DNA of 64,000 nucleotides, taken from RGIG2041 sp045578865. Its GTDB lineage: Bacteria; Bacillota; Clostridia; UBA1381; UMGS1253. This document shows positions 8,328 to 16,695 of this stretch, in pieces (position 1 is the first letter of the stretch; each line of letters starts with the position of its first letter). The DNA is taken from NCBI GenBank assembly GCA_045578865.1, contig JAZNLB010000025.1, forward strand, positions 53,294 to 117,293. The letters run 5' to 3'. A program made the position numbers and the translations under genes. The notes under the pieces are model-generated. The model made no database searches. It was not told the DNA's origin and saw nothing but the letters and a program-made list of their open reading frames with translations.

Positions 8328-9077
8328 TTATTTCTCCTTGCTTTCGTATTCAGTCTTTGCCATATACAAGCCTTGCGGTGGTGCGGTTATACCCGCAGTT
8401 TCGCGATTGCGACTTTTTATGATTTCGGTAATTGCCTCCGGCGTGATGCGATCGCAACCGACATAGGCGAGTGTGCCGGCAATAATGCGAACCATATTAT
8501 ACAAAAATCCGCTGCCGCAGACGGTGATTGTAAACATATCGCCGTCCTGTTCTACGGTTAAATCATAAATCGTGCGTTCAAAATCAGTTACGGTTGCGCC
8601 GCTGGCGCAAAAGGCTTCAAAATTGTGTGTGCCTAAAAAGTATTTGGCAGCAGTTTGCATTTTCTTAATATCCAGTTTATATGGAAAATGCCATGTGTAC
8701 GGCAAGTCAAATACATTCGGTATTTTTGCCGTTTGAATCTTGTAAATATAGGTCTTTTTTACAACATCAAATTGTGCGTGAAATGTATCATGAACCGTTT
8801 TTGCCCCGTGCACACGAACGCATATGGGCAGTTTTGTATTCAGAGCGGCTGGAAAACTTTCGTCAGGAATGGATGCGTCAGTCATAAAATTGCACACATA
8901 TGCGAGTGCGTGTACACCTGCATCTGTTCTGCCGCAACCGATTACAGTTGTTTTTTTGCCTGTAAGCGCAAACAGAGCATCTTCCAGAAGTTGTTGCACT
9001 GTCATTGCATCTTTTTGTCGTTGCCAACCATGCAGCGTAGTGCCGTCGTATTGAATTGTCAGACAGACATTTCTCAT
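8328..9077 (-). CDS. truA: tRNA pseudouridine synthase TruA
   Basis: TruA isomerises uridines 38-40 in the anticodon arm of tRNAs. The 249-residue protein has the catalytic aspartate D52 in GCGRTDAGVHA, the N-terminal YDGTTLHGWQRQ motif, and the second-domain motif GSGFLYNMVRIIAGTL. It lies immediately downstream of ecfT. truA follows ecfA1-ecfA2-ecfT in many Firmicutes, which supports the whole block being an ordinary inherited operon. The start at 9077 is preceded by AGGATATACTT. Confidence 0.96.
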   Translation of the reverse strand: MRNVCLTIQYDGTTLHGWQRQKDAMTVQQLLEDALFALTGKKTTVIGCGRTDAGVHALAYVCNFMTDASIPDESFPAALNTKLPICVRVHGAKTVHDTFHAQFDVVKKTYIYKIQTAKIPNVFDLPYTWHFPYKLDIKKMQTAAKYFLGTHNFEAFCASGATVTDFERTIYDLTVEQDGDMFTITVCGSGFLYNMVRIIAGTLAYVGCDRITPEAITEIIKSRNRETAGITAPPQGLYMAKTEYESKEK

Positions 9078-9087
9078 AAGTATATCC

Positions 9088-9903
9088 TCAAATTAGAAAA
9101 GACAGTGTGCCGATGTATACCGCAATACCGAGCACAATCGCGGTAAAGAGAGCGGAAAACACATCGTTTTTTTTGATTTTGATTTCTTTCATGCGTGTTC
9201 TATGGTCACCGCCGTTGTAACAACGCGCCTCCATCGCCATCGCCAAATCATCTGCACGGCGAAAGGCACTGATAAAGAGCGGTACGAGCAGAGGAATCAA
9301 TGCTTTTGCTCGTTGAAGTAAGTTGCCGGATTCAAAATCCGCACCGCGCGCAGTCTGCGCTTTCATAATCTTTTCGGTTTCTTCTAAAAGTGTGGGAATA
9401 AAACGGATGGCGATTGACATCATCATCGCAAGTTCTTGTGCCGGAACGCCGATTTTTTTGAGCGGAGAAAGCAATTTTTCGATGCCGTCGGTCAGAGAGA
9501 GCGGCGATGTGGTTAATGTCAGTACCGAAGTGCCCATAATCAGAAAAATCAAGCGCACAACCATCTGTGCGGCTGTTTTTATGCCCTCATAGGTTATGAC
9601 AAGCGGGGTGTAGGGGATTTGTATCCAGATTTTGCCCGGTGTCATAAACAGATTAATAATGCCTGTAAACACGATAATAAACATAATCGGTTTTAAGCCT
9701 TTGAGCACATAGAGCATGGGCAGTTGCGCCAATGAAATGACTGCAAGTGTAAACAGAGCAATCAACAAAAAACCTGTGAAGTTTTGTATGAAAAACAGTA
9801 AAATAATATACAAAAGCGTCAGCAGTATCTTAATGCGAGGGTCTAAACGGTGCACAAAGGAGCTGCCAGGATAATATTGTCCCAATGTAATATCTTTAAA
9901 CAT
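9088..9903 (-). CDS. ecfT: Energy-coupling factor transporter transmembrane protein EcfT
   Basis: EcfT is the membrane scaffold of ECF vitamin importers and couples the two ATPases to interchangeable substrate-binding S components. The 271-residue protein starts MFKDITLGQYYPGSSFVHRLDPRIKI, the usual EcfT opening. It has about five to six membrane segments and the coupling motifs around TARGADFESGN and FRRADDLAMAMEARCYNGG (the Ala-Arg-Gly/Ala-Arg-Cys signatures). It is 3 bases downstream of ecfA2. No S component is encoded here, as expected for a shared group II module. Confidence 0.95.
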   Translation of the reverse strand: MFKDITLGQYYPGSSFVHRLDPRIKILLTLLYIILLFFIQNFTGFLLIALFTLAVISLAQLPMLYVLKGLKPIMFIIVFTGIINLFMTPGKIWIQIPYTPLVITYEGIKTAAQMVVRLIFLIMGTSVLTLTTSPLSLTDGIEKLLSPLKKIGVPAQELAMMMSIAIRFIPTLLEETEKIMKAQTARGADFESGNLLQRAKALIPLLVPLFISAFRRADDLAMAMEARCYNGGDHRTRMKEIKIKKNDVFSALFTAIVLGIAVYIGTLSFLI

Positions 9904-9906
9904 AGT

Positions 9907-10752
9907 TTAATCCTTCTTTAGAAGTTTTAGTATTGCATTTGTTGCATCTTCTACTGTGTAGATATCTGCCGAAATATTCAAGCCTTTCTCACGAAGCCCG
10001 TTAATGATGTAGCTGATTTGCGGTGCGTTGAGACCGATGCTTGTAAGCAGAGTGGTATCAGAGAAAATTTCGGAAACTGTGCCGGTGCGGATGACAGTTG
10101 CATCGTTCATTACAATGATGCGTTTTGCAATCCTCGCCACATCCTCCATACTGTGAGATACCAAAACAATGGTCATGCCACATTCGTTTAGCTTTGATAT
10201 TAAATCTAAAAGTTCATCTCTGCCTGCCGGGTCTAAGCCTGCGGTCGGCTCGTCCAACACGAGTACTTGTGGTTCCATAGCAAGTACGCCTGCAATAGCT
10301 ACACGGCGTTTTTCGCCGCCGGAGAGTTCAAAAGGTGATTTGTCTAAAAGAGACGGCTTTAAACCAACAGAGATGCATGCGCTGTGCACCCGGTCTTCAA
10401 CCTCTGCTTCGGACAGTCCCATGTTTTTAGGACCGAATGCAATATCTTTCCGAACGGTCTCCTCCATAAGTTGGTGTTCCGGATACTGAAATACTAATCC
10501 GACTTTTTGTCGGATTTGCTTTAAATTCAGTTTTGGGGTTGATAAATCCACACCATCTACATAAACCTTGCCGGAAGTTGGCTTTTCAAGTCCGTTAAAA
10601 TGCTGAATTAATGTAGATTTACCGCTACCCGTGTGACCGATAATGGCCACGAGTTCGCCTTCGTGAATTTCCAAGTTAATATCTCGAAGTGCCGTTTTTT
10701 CAAACGGGGAACCGCTTTGGTATATATGACATAAATTTTCACACTTAATCAT
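9907..10752 (-). CDS. ecfA2: ECF transporter ATPase EcfA2
   Basis: This is one of the two ATPases of the ECF vitamin transporter. The protein is 281 residues from the ATG at 10752, with Walker A GHTGSGKS (39-46), the ABC signature LSGGEKRRVAIAG, and Walker B VLVLDEPTAGLDP. That start overlaps the ecfA1 stop as ATGA, giving translational coupling. An earlier in-frame start at 10779 would lie inside ecfA1. The first ATPase gene and ecfT flank it, and together they form the energising module. Confidence 0.94.
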   Translation of the reverse strand: MIKCENLCHIYQSGSPFEKTALRDINLEIHEGELVAIIGHTGSGKSTLIQHFNGLEKPTSGKVYVDGVDLSTPKLNLKQIRQKVGLVFQYPEHQLMEETVRKDIAFGPKNMGLSEAEVEDRVHSACISVGLKPSLLDKSPFELSGGEKRRVAIAGVLAMEPQVLVLDEPTAGLDPAGRDELLDLISKLNECGMTIVLVSHSMEDVARIAKRIIVMNDATVIRTGTVSEIFSDTTLLTSIGLNAPQISYIINGLREKGLNISADIYTVEDATNAILKLLKKD

Positions 10753-11582
10753 AACAGTTTTATAATCTCCTCTACACATTCCTCTGCAAAGATGATGTCA
10801 TTACGAACCGGCAGACCGGCTGCAAACAATGCCTGTGCTAGCGCCGTTGCTTGCGGAATGTCCAGACCCGCCAGTTGCAAAAGGTCAGCGCGTGCAAAAA
10901 TTTCACGCGGTGTACCTTCTATAAAAATTTTGCCGTCGCGCAGGACAATAATTCTGTCTGCCTGTGCGGCTTCGTCCATGTAATGTGTAATCAATACAAC
11001 GCTCATACCGAGTTCGCGATTGAGTTTTTTAATGGTGGCAAGCACCTCGCGGCGACCGATAGGGTCGAGCATCGCCGTCGGCTCGTCTAAGATGATGTAT
11101 TTTGGTTGCATTGCCAAAATGCCGGCGATTGCAATGCGTTGTTTTTGTCCGCCGGATAAGTGATGCGGGGCGGACAGTCTCTTTGCGTACATATCGACTG
11201 CTTTGAGCGCATCGTCTACGCGTGTGCGGATGGTTTTAGGCTCTACCCCTAAATTTTCAGGCGCAAATGCCACATCATCCTCCACGACTGCGGCAACAAT
11301 TTGGTTGTCCGGATTTTGAAATACCATACCGACCTGCTTTCTGATTTCAAAAAGCAGGGCTTCATCGGCGGTATCCAGTTTGTTTACATATACACGCCCG
11401 CCGCTCGGCAATAAAATAGCATTAAAGTGCTTTGCGAGCGTAGATTTACCGCTGCCGTTGTGTCCGACGATTGCAACGAATTCGCCGTCACCAATATGTA
11501 AGTTGACATCAGTTAAAACGGTTTTCGGTGCGGTATCTTCGTCGCCGTGATATGTGTGTGTTAAATTTTGTGTCTGTATCAT
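10749..11582 (-). CDS. ecfA1: ECF transporter ATPase EcfA1
   Basis: This is the first ATPase of the ECF module, 277 residues. Walker A is GHNGSGKS at 40-47, the signature LSGGQKQRIAIAGILAMQP, and Walker B IILDEPTAMLDP. The methionine after LDEPTA is typical of EcfA1, while the paired EcfA2 has glycine there. The gene is 18 bases downstream of the methyltransferase gene and overlaps ecfA2 by four bases. Imported vitamins cannot be predicted because S components are elsewhere. Confidence 0.94.
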   Translation of the reverse strand: MIQTQNLTHTYHGDEDTAPKTVLTDVNLHIGDGEFVAIVGHNGSGKSTLAKHFNAILLPSGGRVYVNKLDTADEALLFEIRKQVGMVFQNPDNQIVAAVVEDDVAFAPENLGVEPKTIRTRVDDALKAVDMYAKRLSAPHHLSGGQKQRIAIAGILAMQPKYIILDEPTAMLDPIGRREVLATIKKLNRELGMSVVLITHYMDEAAQADRIIVLRDGKIFIEGTPREIFARADLLQLAGLDIPQATALAQALFAAGLPVRNDIIFAEECVEEIIKLL

Positions 11583-11600
11583 GTGGATTCACTTCCGCCA

Positions 11601-12470
11601 TTATTTTTCCTGCCAACGACCCGAAATGCCGCAGGGGAGCACAAGTCCGCTTTTGGCGGTCATCGGTATGCCGACTTCATCGGCGGTGATTTTGCCGCCG
11701 AAACGGTCCTTTAAAATCAGAGAGAGTACATTGGTTAAAACTGTCTGAGAAAGACCGGTTGTATAGGAGTTGATTAAGAAGAAGAGCGGTTTGTCTGCCA
11801 GAATCTCGCTGCACGCTGTCACAAGCGAATACAGTTCGTTTTCGATTTTGAATACTTCGCCGCCCGGACCGCGACCATAAGAAGGCGGGTCCATGATGAT
11901 TGCCTCGTAATACTTGCCGCGTCGTTTTTCACGCGCAACAAATTTTAACACATCGTCTACGATATAGCGCACGGGGGCATCGGTAAGTCCGGTTGCAGCA
12001 ACATTTTCCTTTGCCCAGGAAACCATGCCTTTTGAGGCATCCACATGCGTTACGCTTGCGCCTGCCTTTAATGCGGCAACGGTAGCGCCGCCGGTGTAGG
12101 CAAACAAATTCAGCACTCGAATCGGACGCTCGGCCTTTTGTATTAAATCGGAAAACCATGTCCAGTTGACGGCTTGCTCCGGAAAAAGTCCGGTGTGCTT
12201 AAAGCCCATCGGCTTAATGCAAAAACGCAGATTTTCAAAGTTAATTTCCCAGCGCTCTTTCATCCTTTTGTTGTGAAATTCCCAATGACCGCCGCCTGTG
12301 CTCGAACGATGGTATACCGCATCTGCTTTGTCCCAAAGTGGGGAGGTGCGTACATTCCATACTGCCTGCGGATCAGGTCGTCTTAAAATATACTTTCCCC
12401 AGCGCTCAAGTTTTTCTCCGAAGGCGCTGTCAATCAATTCATAATCTTGCCATTTATCTGCTTTCCACAT
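11601..12470 (-). CDS. Class I SAM-dependent methyltransferase, RlmI/RlmK-like (COG1092)
   Basis: The 289-residue protein has the SAM-binding motif VLNLFAYTGGATVAALKAGA, the acidic motif HVDASKGMVSWAKEN and the catalytic-type motif IIMDPPSYGRGPGGEVFK. These match RlmI/RlmK-family rRNA methyltransferases that act on 23S rRNA. The N-terminal PUA RNA-binding domain of RlmI is absent, so it represents the short form common in Clostridia. The exact target base is unknown. It is the first gene of the long minus-strand operon, directly behind a strong promoter. Confidence 0.82.
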   Translation of the reverse strand: MWKADKWQDYELIDSAFGEKLERWGKYILRRPDPQAVWNVRTSPLWDKADAVYHRSSTGGGHWEFHNKRMKERWEINFENLRFCIKPMGFKHTGLFPEQAVNWTWFSDLIQKAERPIRVLNLFAYTGGATVAALKAGASVTHVDASKGMVSWAKENVAATGLTDAPVRYIVDDVLKFVAREKRRGKYYEAIIMDPPSYGRGPGGEVFKIENELYSLVTACSEILADKPLFFLINSYTTGLSQTVLTNVLSLILKDRFGGKITADEVGIPMTAKSGLVLPCGISGRWQEK

Positions 12471-12511
12471 ACTTTGTAACTCCCAAAGTTCTTAATATAA
12501 ATATTCATAAT

Positions 12512-12541
12512 ATTATACCACTTTTTCTGTATTCAAGTCAA
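12512..12541 (-). promoter_or_regulatory. Sigma-A promoter of the methyltransferase-ecf-truA-rho operon
   Basis: Minus-strand TTGACT (12536-12541) and TATAAT (12512-12517) are 18 bases apart, with TGG forming an extended -10. It lies just beyond the terminator that separates this operon from spo0A. It is the only strong promoter I see ahead of the run down to cinA. Confidence 0.85.
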
Positions 12542-12544
12542 TAT

Positions 12545-12583
12545 AAAAACCGCTTGTTTTCACGAAGAAAAAAGCGGTTTTTT
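12545..12583. terminator. Bidirectional terminator after spo0A
   Basis: AAAAACCGCTT and AAGCGGTTTTTT pair in a short strong hairpin with a U-run on either strand. It ends the spo0A transcript (minus) and insulates the following operon promoter. Confidence 0.85.
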
Positions 12584-12596
12584 GTGCGTAATAAAT

Positions 12597-13388
12597 TTAC
12601 ATCTGTAAACGCAGATGGTCTGCAAGCATTGCGATAAATTCCGAATTGGTTGGTTTGCCTTTTTCGGCAGAGATGGTGTAACCGAACAATCGCTCCATCG
12701 TTTCTACATGGCCGCGGTTCCAGGCAACCTCAATCGCATGTCGAATAGCGCGTTCAATACGGCTCGGTGTAGTTTTATACATCTTTGCGAGGTCGGGATA
12801 GAGTTGTTTTGTGATATGGTTTATAACCTCAATATTTTCTATTGCCATTAAAATGGCACTGCGGATAAACTGATAGCCTTTGATGTGTGCCGGAATGCCG
12901 ATGTCATGAATCAGTGAGGTTACCGTGCGCTCCAGGTCCTTCGGTTTCAGAGTTGTATGTACCGGTGCGTTCTTTGTGATTGTCTGCACAGGCGATTTTG
13001 TCGGCGCTTGCATTCCTGCCAGTTCAAATATGCGCTCGGAGAGCGATTCCATTTCAAATGGTTTGAGCATATAATATGCGCTTCCGAGTTCCATTGCTTT
13101 TTGCGTGGCGTGCGGCTGACTGACCGCGGAAAGCATCATGCACACCGGTTTCTTTTCCAGTGGGGTATTGCGGATTTTTTGCAACACACCCAACCCGTCG
13201 AGTCTGGGCATAATCATGTCCAAAAGCAAAACATCCGGCTTTAAGTCGCGCACCATTTCCACGGCTTCGTGGCCGTTGTAGGCAGTGCCGCTGACATGAA
13301 TACCGTCTACGGCATCGAGATAGTTTTTGACGGATTTTACAAAATCCTCGCTGTCGTCTGCCAATACTACTGAAATCTGTTTGTTCAT
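12597..13388 (-). CDS. spo0A: Sporulation master regulator Spo0A
   Basis: Spo0A is the response regulator that commits Firmicutes to sporulation. The 263-residue protein has a receiver domain at about 1-125, with acidic pocket D11/D12, phospho-acceptor D57 in LLLDMIMP and conserved lysine in MLKPFE. A linker is followed by the Spo0A-specific C-terminal DNA-binding domain (about 156-263) with MYKTTPSRIERAIRHAIEVAWNRG. Both domains are intact. GGAGGACATCAAA precedes the start. It is monocistronic, flanked by a terminator and its own promoter. spoIVB, its usual neighbour in many Firmicutes, is absent here. Confidence 0.98.
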   Translation of the reverse strand: MNKQISVVLADDSEDFVKSVKNYLDAVDGIHVSGTAYNGHEAVEMVRDLKPDVLLLDMIMPRLDGLGVLQKIRNTPLEKKPVCMMLSAVSQPHATQKAMELGSAYYMLKPFEMESLSERIFELAGMQAPTKSPVQTITKNAPVHTTLKPKDLERTVTSLIHDIGIPAHIKGYQFIRSAILMAIENIEVINHITKQLYPDLAKMYKTTPSRIERAIRHAIEVAWNRGHVETMERLFGYTISAEKGKPTNSEFIAMLADHLRLQM

Positions 13389-13431
13389 TTTGATGTCCTC
13401 CTAAAAAATGTAAAATATTTCCAGTAAATTC

Positions 13432-13460
13432 ATCATAACATAAAACATTCTAAAAATCAA
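13432..13460 (-). promoter_or_regulatory. Sigma-A-type promoter of spo0A
   Basis: Minus-strand TTGATT (13455-13460) and TATGAT (13432-13437) are 17 bases apart, with TGT as an extended -10. An A/T inverted repeat lies just upstream. I see no clear sigma-H promoter or perfect Spo0A box in the same gap. Confidence 0.7.
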
Positions 13461-13524
13461 GATGAAATTTACAATTTATGGAAAAAGTTGTAAATTAGAT
13501 AGACAAAGCGCAGATGACTCTTCG

Positions 13525-13553
13525 GAATATTTTTCTGTTTGCCTGCTTATAAT
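13525..13553 (+). promoter_or_regulatory. Candidate promoter of yaaL-bofA
   Basis: TATAAT at 13548-13553 precedes yaaL by 29 bases. No good sigma-A -35 is present. GAATA at 13525-13529 with 18 bases to TATAATA partly resembles a forespore sigma-G promoter, but the -10 lacks the expected C. Which sigma factor uses it cannot be decided by eye. Confidence 0.4.
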
Positions 13554-13582
13554 AGAACAGAAACTACGAAGGAGGAAACGCC

Positions 13583-13843
13583 ATGTCCAAAAAATCAGAG
13601 TCGAAAAAACAGCAAAAACGAAAAACCGAGGCACAACGCGAACTGCTTATGCAGATTAACCGTGCGAAATACGAATTGGAATGTGCCATGCAAAATTTTT
13701 CATATGCAACCGATCCGACGCTCGTAGATATGTATAGTTATCAAATTAAGGCTTGTCAAGCCAAATACCAGTATCTGATAGAACGCGCCAAGTCGGACAA
13801 CCTTACTGATGCCGGCAGTCTGCTTGCGTTTTCTTTCTCATAA
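13583..13843 (+). CDS. YaaL-like small protein (DUF2508)
   Basis: This 86-residue soluble protein has a lysine-rich N-terminus (SKKSESKKQQKRK) and then two predicted amphipathic helices, with the family pattern LECAMQNFSYATDPTLVDMYSYQIKACQAKYQYLIERAK. DUF2508/YaaL is found next to bofA near recR in Bacillus, and here bofA also follows after 26 bases. The function is unknown, though the conserved link with bofA suggests a sporulation context. AAGGAGGAAACGCC is a very strong ribosome binding site for the ATG at 13583. Confidence 0.82.
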   Translation: MSKKSESKKQQKRKTEAQRELLMQINRAKYELECAMQNFSYATDPTLVDMYSYQIKACQAKYQYLIERAKSDNLTDAGSLLAFSFS

Positions 13844-13869
13844 TTCTTGTAAATACGGAGGTGTAGTGT

Positions 13870-14130
13870 ATGCAAGGCAGTACAATAGCAGCGGTATGTA
13901 TATTGGCAGTTGCCATTTATTTCTTTGTGTTTTCTTTTTCAAAAACCTTTGGTTATATAGTGCGATTTTTGTTTCGAGCCGGTCTTGGAATGTGTGCATT
14001 GTCCGCCTTTAACCTGGTGGCGGTGTCTTACGGCATCTGCATCGGGTTAAATGTTTATACCTTCGGCTTTTGCGGCATACTTGGTCTGCCCGGATACATA
14101 CTTTTGCTTGGCTTAAAACTTATTTGTTAA
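13870..14130 (+). CDS. bofA: Pro-sigma-K processing inhibitor BofA family
   Basis: BofA is an integral membrane protein that, in Bacillus, holds the SpoIVFB protease inactive in the outer forespore membrane until the engulfed forespore signals. The 86-residue protein has three hydrophobic stretches: residues 3-24, 28-50 and 60-84. The family pattern LFRAGLGMCALSAFNLV is followed by the conserved C-terminal GLPGYILLLGLKLI. The start follows ACGGAGGTG. SpoIVFA/FB are not in this window. The last 11 bases overlap the end of the convergent XRE gene. Confidence 0.88.
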   Translation: MQGSTIAAVCILAVAIYFFVFSFSKTFGYIVRFLFRAGLGMCALSAFNLVAVSYGICIGLNVYTFGFCGILGLPGYILLLGLKLIC

Positions 14131-14401
14131 AACAGGATACCAATCTCAATACGATTTCTCGTTCGGACGGCGGCATTGTACTTATATCAACGCTATAGGT
14201 CGGATTTAACCCCAACAGATAGTCGGTGCTTATATTCAGGTAACGAGCCAACGCAACCAAACAAAGCACATTCGGATAGCCTTTGCCGAGTTCCCAGGCG
14301 TTTACGGCCGCTCTGGTAACACCTATTTCTTTTGCGAGCACACTTTGACTGATGCCGAGGTCTGTGCGTAATTGTTTGAGTCTTTCTTTAAAATTTTCCA
14401 T
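14120..14401 (-). CDS. XRE-family helix-turn-helix regulator
   Basis: This is a 93-residue protein from MENFKERLKQLR. The helix-turn-helix is GISQSVLAKEIGVTRAAVNAWELGKGYPN (about 17-45), followed by ALARYLNISTDYLLGL, the standard Cro/C1-type domain end. About 20 further residues have no recognised domain, so it has no clear sensor part. The frame is open to 14485, but GGGGTG before 14401 and the family start favour the shorter form. It is a single gene facing bofA and overlapping its end by 11 bases. Targets are unknown; autoregulation is common in the family. Confidence 0.85.
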   Translation of the reverse strand: MENFKERLKQLRTDLGISQSVLAKEIGVTRAAVNAWELGKGYPNVLCLVALARYLNISTDYLLGLNPTYSVDISTMPPSEREIVLRLVSCFNK

Positions 14402-14415
14402 ATAAACACCCCATA

Positions 14416-14444
14416 TATATAGATAACTAAACATAAAATGTAAA
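14416..14444 (-). promoter_or_regulatory. Candidate promoter of the XRE regulator
   Basis: Minus-strand TTTACA (14439-14444) and TATATA (14416-14421) are 17 bases apart, about 15 bases before the start codon. The region carries the repeated word ATGTTT, a possible operator for autoregulation. Confidence 0.45.
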
Positions 14445-14465
14445 CAAACATTGACATAATTTCCT

Positions 14466-14497
14466 AAAAAAACTTGTGCTTGCACAAGCTTTTTTTC
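14466..14497. terminator. Terminator of the femX-alr-prfA operon
   Basis: CTTGTG and CACAAG (14473-14488) form a 6-bp stem with a 4-base loop, extended by A/T runs. U-runs follow on both strands. It is 10 bases beyond the prfA stop. Confidence 0.8.
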
Positions 14498-14506
14498 TAT
14501 TTGGTT

Positions 14507-15574
14507 TTAAGAGTTTTGTTTTAATTTTTCGCTCTGGTCAGCCGTGTTGAGCGCATCAATAAGTTCGTCTAAATCACCGTCAAGCACAGCTTCGAGGCGA
14601 TGCAGCGTTAAACCGATGCGATGGTCGGTTACACGGCCTTGCGGGAAGTTGTAGGTGCGGATGCGTTCGCTTCTGTCGCCGGTACCGACCTGACTTTTTC
14701 TATTTTGTGCGATTTCGGCATTTTGTTGTTCACACATTAAATCATACAAACGAGAACGCAAAATTTTGAGCGCCTTATCTTTGTTTTTATGTTGCGATTT
14801 TTCATCCTGACAGGAAACGACCAATCCGGTAGGTAAGTGCGTAACGCGCACGGCAGAGTCGGTTGTATTTACGCACTGACCGCCAGGGCCGCCTGCGCGA
14901 AACACATCTATTCTCAAATCGTTTGGATTGATTTCAACCTCTACATCTTCCACTTCCGGAAGCACGGCAACCGTTACGGTTGAGGTATGAATTCTGCCAC
15001 TTGATTCCGTGGAGGGTACGCGCTGTACGCGGTGTACACCACTTTCGAATTTCAAGCGACTGTATGCGCCTGCGCCTTCAATCATAAAGGATACTTCTTT
15101 GTAACCGCCGATGTCGGTTTCATTGGAGTTCATCATATCTACTTTCCATCGCTTGGTTTCGGCATACATACTGTACATACGCAAAAGACTTCCTGCAAAA
15201 AGTGCCGCTTCATCACCGCCAGCACCGCCGCGGATTTCGATAATAACATTCTTTTCGTCGTTCGGGTCCTTCGGCAAAAGCAAAATTTTAAGTTCCTGCT
15301 CGCAAGCTTCTATGACTTTTTTAGCCTCTTCAATTTCTTCATGCAGCATAACTTCCATTTCTTTATCGCTGGTGTCGGCTAAAAGCTCCGTAGCATCTAA
15401 GATTGTGACTTTTGCTTCCTTATATTCACGGTATTTTTCCACAATCGGGGAGATGTCAGAGTGTTCTTTGCAGTACTTGCGATAAGCATTGTTGTCAGCA
15501 ATTATGGCAGGATCCATAATCTTTTTGCCCAGTTCTTCAAATTTTTCTTCAATAAAAGCAAGTTTGTCAAACAT
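14507..15574 (-). CDS. prfA: Peptide chain release factor 1
   Basis: RF1 reads UAA and UAG stop codons and triggers peptide release. The 355-residue protein has the GGQ catalytic tripeptide at 231-233 in RAGGPGGQCVNTTDS, and the stop-codon-reading PxT motif as PST at 187-189 in VPSTESSGRIHTS, which marks RF1 rather than RF2. The domain layout and length are normal. AGGAG lies 6 bases before the start. It is the last gene of femX-alr-prfA. The methyltransferase PrmC, often adjacent, is not here. Confidence 0.97.
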   Translation of the reverse strand: MFDKLAFIEEKFEELGKKIMDPAIIADNNAYRKYCKEHSDISPIVEKYREYKEAKVTILDATELLADTSDKEMEVMLHEEIEEAKKVIEACEQELKILLLPKDPNDEKNVIIEIRGGAGGDEAALFAGSLLRMYSMYAETKRWKVDMMNSNETDIGGYKEVSFMIEGAGAYSRLKFESGVHRVQRVPSTESSGRIHTSTVTVAVLPEVEDVEVEINPNDLRIDVFRAGGPGGQCVNTTDSAVRVTHLPTGLVVSCQDEKSQHKNKDKALKILRSRLYDLMCEQQNAEIAQNRKSQVGTGDRSERIRTYNFPQGRVTDHRIGLTLHRLEAVLDGDLDELIDALNTADQSEKLKQNS

Positions 15575-15594
15575 ATAATACTCCTAAAAAGCCA

Positions 15595-16692
15595 TTAAAT
15601 ATATTCACGCATTACAGATGCATCTATTAAAATCGGATTGCATTGTAAAACGACTCTGTCGCCAATGTCGCCTTCTACATCGGTGATGTCAGCGATAATG
15701 TTAAACATACTGATTCTGCCCAACACACGACAGGGCTTTCCGTTTACATGCACATATACGGCATTGTCTTTAAACAGAGATTTTACATTTGCGAGCGTAT
15801 AGCGCAAGATATCGGAAAAACGGAAGGTGTCATTTGTTTTGCTGACGCCGAAGCCGTCCATATATCCCACGGGAATGATACCGATTTTTGTAGGCCGTTT
15901 GGTTGTATAAGTGTTGGCATAGCCGACATTAAACCCTTTCGGCAACCATTTGGCTTCACAGATTCGACTTTCCAAATACGCAATTTTGTGTAAATTTACT
16001 TTTGCGGGCATCGGTAATCTGCCTAAAAACGCAGAGCCGACGCGTACAGCATCTAAGTGATACTGCGAAAAGCGCAGAAAACCGCAGGAATTGCAGATGT
16101 GGCGAAGTCCGGGATTTAAGCCGTTTTCTTTTAGTGTGTTTACGGCTTGCATAAAGCGCTTAAACTGCAATTCGGAATTTTTTGCACCGCCGAAGGCATC
16201 GGACAAATGTGTAAATGTGCCGGTGATTTCAACAAATTCCAAAGAATTTAGGTTTAAGGCTGCATCAGCGGCATCGGTATAGAGAAAACCGAATCTGCCA
16301 AAGCCCGTATCAATGGCAAGATGTGCTTTGGCTTTTTTGCCTAAACGCTCTGCGGCAATATCTAATACCGAGCAAGAATCGTAAGAACCGACTGCACATG
16401 TAATGTTAAGTTCAATCGCCTCGGTAGCTTCTTCTAAATCACAGGTCGGAGAGAGGAGCAGGATTTCACTTGTAATGCCGGATTCGCGCAATGCACGCGC
16501 TTCTTCTAATTGGCACACACAAAACGCATCCACACCTTGACCGGCAAGAATGTGTGCAAAAGCACACAGACCAAGGCCGTAGCCGTTCCCTTTAAGCATT
16601 GCCATTAAATGCGTGTTGGTTTTTTTAGCCTCTGCTTGCAGGGTGTTTATGTTTTCAATCAACTTCTCTTTTTCAACGACCAGTTTTTTCAT
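15595..16692 (-). CDS. alr: Alanine racemase family protein
   Basis: This PLP enzyme interconverts L- and D-alanine for peptidoglycan. The 365-residue protein has a TIM barrel with the PLP lysine at K34 in AMLKGNGYGLG, an unusual version of the more common VVKADAYGHG. IDTGFGRFG follows, then the C-terminal beta domain with FNVGYANTYTT (the second catalytic tyrosine region) and GIIPVGYMDGFGVS. The divergent lysine motif leaves open that it racemises another amino acid, such as serine as in VanT-like enzymes. It is 3 bases downstream of femX, so both act in cell-wall synthesis. Confidence 0.85.
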   Translation of the reverse strand: MKKLVVEKEKLIENINTLQAEAKKTNTHLMAMLKGNGYGLGLCAFAHILAGQGVDAFCVCQLEEARALRESGITSEILLLSPTCDLEEATEAIELNITCAVGSYDSCSVLDIAAERLGKKAKAHLAIDTGFGRFGFLYTDAADAALNLNSLEFVEITGTFTHLSDAFGGAKNSELQFKRFMQAVNTLKENGLNPGLRHICNSCGFLRFSQYHLDAVRVGSAFLGRLPMPAKVNLHKIAYLESRICEAKWLPKGFNVGYANTYTTKRPTKIGIIPVGYMDGFGVSKTNDTFRFSDILRYTLANVKSLFKDNAVYVHVNGKPCRVLGRISMFNIIADITDVEGDIGDRVVLQCNPILIDASVMREYI

Positions 16693-16695
16693 AAA

